Source: Sphingobacteriaceae bacterium (GTDB lineage Bacteria; Bacteroidota; Bacteroidia; B-17B0; Aurantibacillaceae). Taken from it: a stretch of DNA of 7,763 bases. The stretch covers positions 1-7,763 of the forward strand of contig JANYCL010000268.1 in assembly GCA_025360355.1 (NCBI GenBank), in the 5' to 3' direction. The position numbers were made by a program, and so were the translations under genes. Position 1 is the stretch's first letter. Every line of letters begins with the position of its first letter. The notes beneath the pieces were generated by a model. It worked only from the letters and a program-made list of their open reading frames with translations, did no database searches and was not told where the DNA came from. This document shows, one piece after another, positions 6,401 through 7,763 of the stretch.

Positions 6401-7237
6401 ATGCAACTCTATTCAGTAAATGCTGGTTATTTTAAACTCGATGGTGGTGCCATGTTCGGTGTGGTTCCAAAAAGTTTGTGGAAAGAATTAAACCCTCCTG
6501 ATGAGAACAACATGTGCAGTTGGGCCATGCGTTGTTTGTTGATACAGGACGGTAATAAATTAATTCTGGTTGATAATGGAATGGGAAATAAGCAAAGCGA
6601 TAAGTTTTTCGGATTTTATTATTTGCATGGTGATGATAATTTGGAAAAATCATTAAGGAAACATGGTTTCGGAATGGATGATATTACAGATGTGTTCTTA
6701 ACCCATTTGCATTTCGATCATTGTGGCGGAAGTATCATGTCCAATAAAGACAAAACGGGTTACGAAACTGCATTTAAAAATGCAACCTATTGGAGCAACG
6801 AAAAACATTGGAATTGGGCAACACATCCAAATGCAAGAGAGAAGGCAAGTTTTTTAAAAGAAAATATTTTACCTATTCAGGAAAGCGGACAATTAAAATT
6901 TACTGGAGAAGGGGAAACACCGCTTGGTTTTGAAATTAAAGAAGTTTACGGTCATACCGAAGCGATGATGCTCCCAATGGTGAAATACAAAAACACAACC
7001 ATTGCTTACATGGCCGATCTAATTCCTTCATCAGGACATATTCCCATTCCTTATGTAATGGGTTATGATATGCGACCGCTTGAAACTATTGGCGAAAAAG
7101 AAAAAATGCTAAGTAAAGCAGTTGAAAATAATTGGTTGTTATTTTTCGAGCACGATCCTAAAATAGAATGCTGCAGTTTACAAAATACTGAGCGCGGTGT
7201 AAGAATGAAAGACGTAATAAAGATCTCGGAAGTTTAA
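6401..7237 (+). CDS. MBL-fold metallohydrolase, lactonase-like
   Basis: This 278-residue cytoplasmic protein has a complete metallo-beta-lactamase-fold dizinc site. It has THLHFDHCGG with His102, His104, Asp106 and His107, then His185 in GHTEAM, bridging Asp206 in YMADLIP, and His251 in FEHDP. There is no signal peptide or membrane segment. The order and spacing resemble the branch containing AHL-lactonase-like and related hydrolases (the N-terminal GVVPKSLW, and an LLVDNG-type strand seen here as LILVDNGMG at about 54-62). The substrate cannot be assigned: lactones, thioesters and organophosphates are all handled by relatives. The start at ATG 6401 gives the typical first strand of the fold (LYSVNAGYF). 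No Shine-Dalgarno is present; the leader is AAAC-rich. The stop overlaps the stop of the converging bshA gene by 4 bases. Confidence 0.85.
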   Translation: MQLYSVNAGYFKLDGGAMFGVVPKSLWKELNPPDENNMCSWAMRCLLIQDGNKLILVDNGMGNKQSDKFFGFYYLHGDDNLEKSLRKHGFGMDDITDVFLTHLHFDHCGGSIMSNKDKTGYETAFKNATYWSNEKHWNWATHPNAREKASFLKENILPIQESGQLKFTGEGETPLGFEIKEVYGHTEAMMLPMVKYKNTTIAYMADLIPSSGHIPIPYVMGYDMRPLETIGEKEKMLSKAVENNWLLFFEHDPKIECCSLQNTERGVRMKDVIKISEV

Positions 7238-7763
7238 GCTAATTCTTTACTGATCATTTTCTGATACAGTTTTTCATAAATGGGAAGGATATTATTTATG
7301 TCAAACTTTTTAGCTTGTTCAAATGCATTTGATCTAAATTTCGCTAATAGTTTTTCATCACTTAAAAGTTTAATGGAGTTATTAGCCATATCATCAATAT
7401 CGCCAACATCACTTAAATAACCTGTAACTTCATTTATATTTACTTCTGGTAAACCACCGGTGTTAGTGGAGATAACAGGAATTTTCATCGCCATTGCTTC
7501 GAGAGCTGCTAAACCAAAACTTTCAGTTTCACTTGGTAAAATAAAAAGATCGGCAATGCTTAATACTTCAGTCGGGTTATTTATTCTTCCTAAACTTATA
7601 ATATCCTTACAAGTATCTAATTCGCGGCAAAGTTTTTCGATTGCAGGACGTTCAGGGCCATCACCAACTAAAATTAATTTGGTTGGAACTACTTTTCTCA
7701 CTTTATCAAATACTTTTAAAACATCTTCAACTCGTTTTACCTTACGGAAATTGGAAACGTGGA
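7234..7763 (-). CDS. bshA: N-acetyl-alpha-D-glucosaminyl L-malate synthase, C-terminal part (5' end outside window)
   Basis: This glycosyltransferase family 4 enzyme joins GlcNAc from UDP-GlcNAc to L-malate, the first step of bacillithiol synthesis in the cytoplasm. The frame is open to the right edge, giving 175 visible residues starting HVSNFRKVKR, a segment typical of BshA at the start of its C-terminal Rossmann domain. LILVGDGPER follows, then the nucleotide-sugar-binding EX7E motif ETESFGLAALE (visible residues 80 and 88), then STNTGGLPEV and VTGYLSDVGD. Full BshA proteins are about 375-380 residues, so roughly the first 200, including the malate-binding part, lie outside. A GTG at 7701-7699 is only an internal valine, because homology continues upstream of it. 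The gene converges on the MBL gene, with which it shares TTAA. Other GT4 enzymes share the EX7E region, but the SNFRKVKR segment makes BshA the best call. Confidence 0.87.
   Translation of the reverse strand, partial: HVSNFRKVKRVEDVLKVFDKVRKVVPTKLILVGDGPERPAIEKLCRELDTCKDIISLGRINNPTEVLSIADLFILPSETESFGLAALEAMAMKIPVISTNTGGLPEVNINEVTGYLSDVGDIDDMANNSIKLLSDEKLLAKFRSNAFEQAKKFDINNILPIYEKLYQKMISKELA

Noticed and set aside
6432..6653. Minus-strand 73-codon frame opposite the MBL gene
   Set aside because: Its His/Tyr-rich composition is the complement of MBL codons, and there is no domain.
7699..7701. GTG as the start of the glycosyltransferase
   Set aside because: BshA-like sequence (HVSNFRKVKR) continues in frame to the window edge, so this is an internal valine.

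Overview
This AT-rich window looks like an ordinary chromosomal segment of a member of the phylum Bacteroidota. The evidence is a DUF4369-thioredoxin (TlpA-type) lipoprotein, a long M1 peptidase with a C-terminal beta-rich region, a Bacteroidota-style DUF2279 protein, a bacillithiol-type BshA, starts without Shine-Dalgarno sequences, and TAnnTTTA promoter-like boxes resembling the Bacteroidota -7 element TAnnTTTG. The sequence does not fix genus or family.

Layout, left to right. The window opens inside the 3' end of gatB (+). After an 83-bp gap comes a probable operon on the + strand: a TlpA/DUF4369 lipoprotein (358-1494), an M1 metallopeptidase fused to a barrel-like C-terminal region (1498-4584, TTG start), and an LpxH-like phosphoesterase (4584-5336, TAATG overlap). 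A 49-bp gap with a strong dyad precedes a DUF2279 envelope protein (5386-6312). An 88-bp gap with a near-palindrome and a phased AAAC repeat precedes an MBL-fold hydrolase (6401-7237). The last gene is bshA on the - strand, cut by the right edge; it meets the MBL gene tail to tail with a 4-bp overlap.

Functionally most of the window concerns the cell envelope. The lipoprotein would do thiol-disulfide chemistry in the periplasm, the M1 peptidase would cut peptides at or outside the outer membrane, LpxH would make lipid X for lipid A, and the DUF2279 protein is predicted to be exported. GatB is translation housekeeping. BshA starts bacillithiol synthesis, the low-molecular-weight thiol of many Bacteroidota. 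The MBL protein has a full dizinc site, but its substrate is unknown.

I see no defence system, mobile element, CRISPR array, tRNA or rRNA. The most interesting signal is a canonical intrinsic-terminator shape (stem, short loop, eight T) lying inside the signal-peptide codons of the M1 peptidase, just after the lipoprotein stop. The peptidase has no usable start other than the TTG before this hairpin, so the same bases would serve as both terminator or attenuator and signal sequence. An A9 run at the catalytic/C-terminal domain junction of the same gene is a second point of interest.
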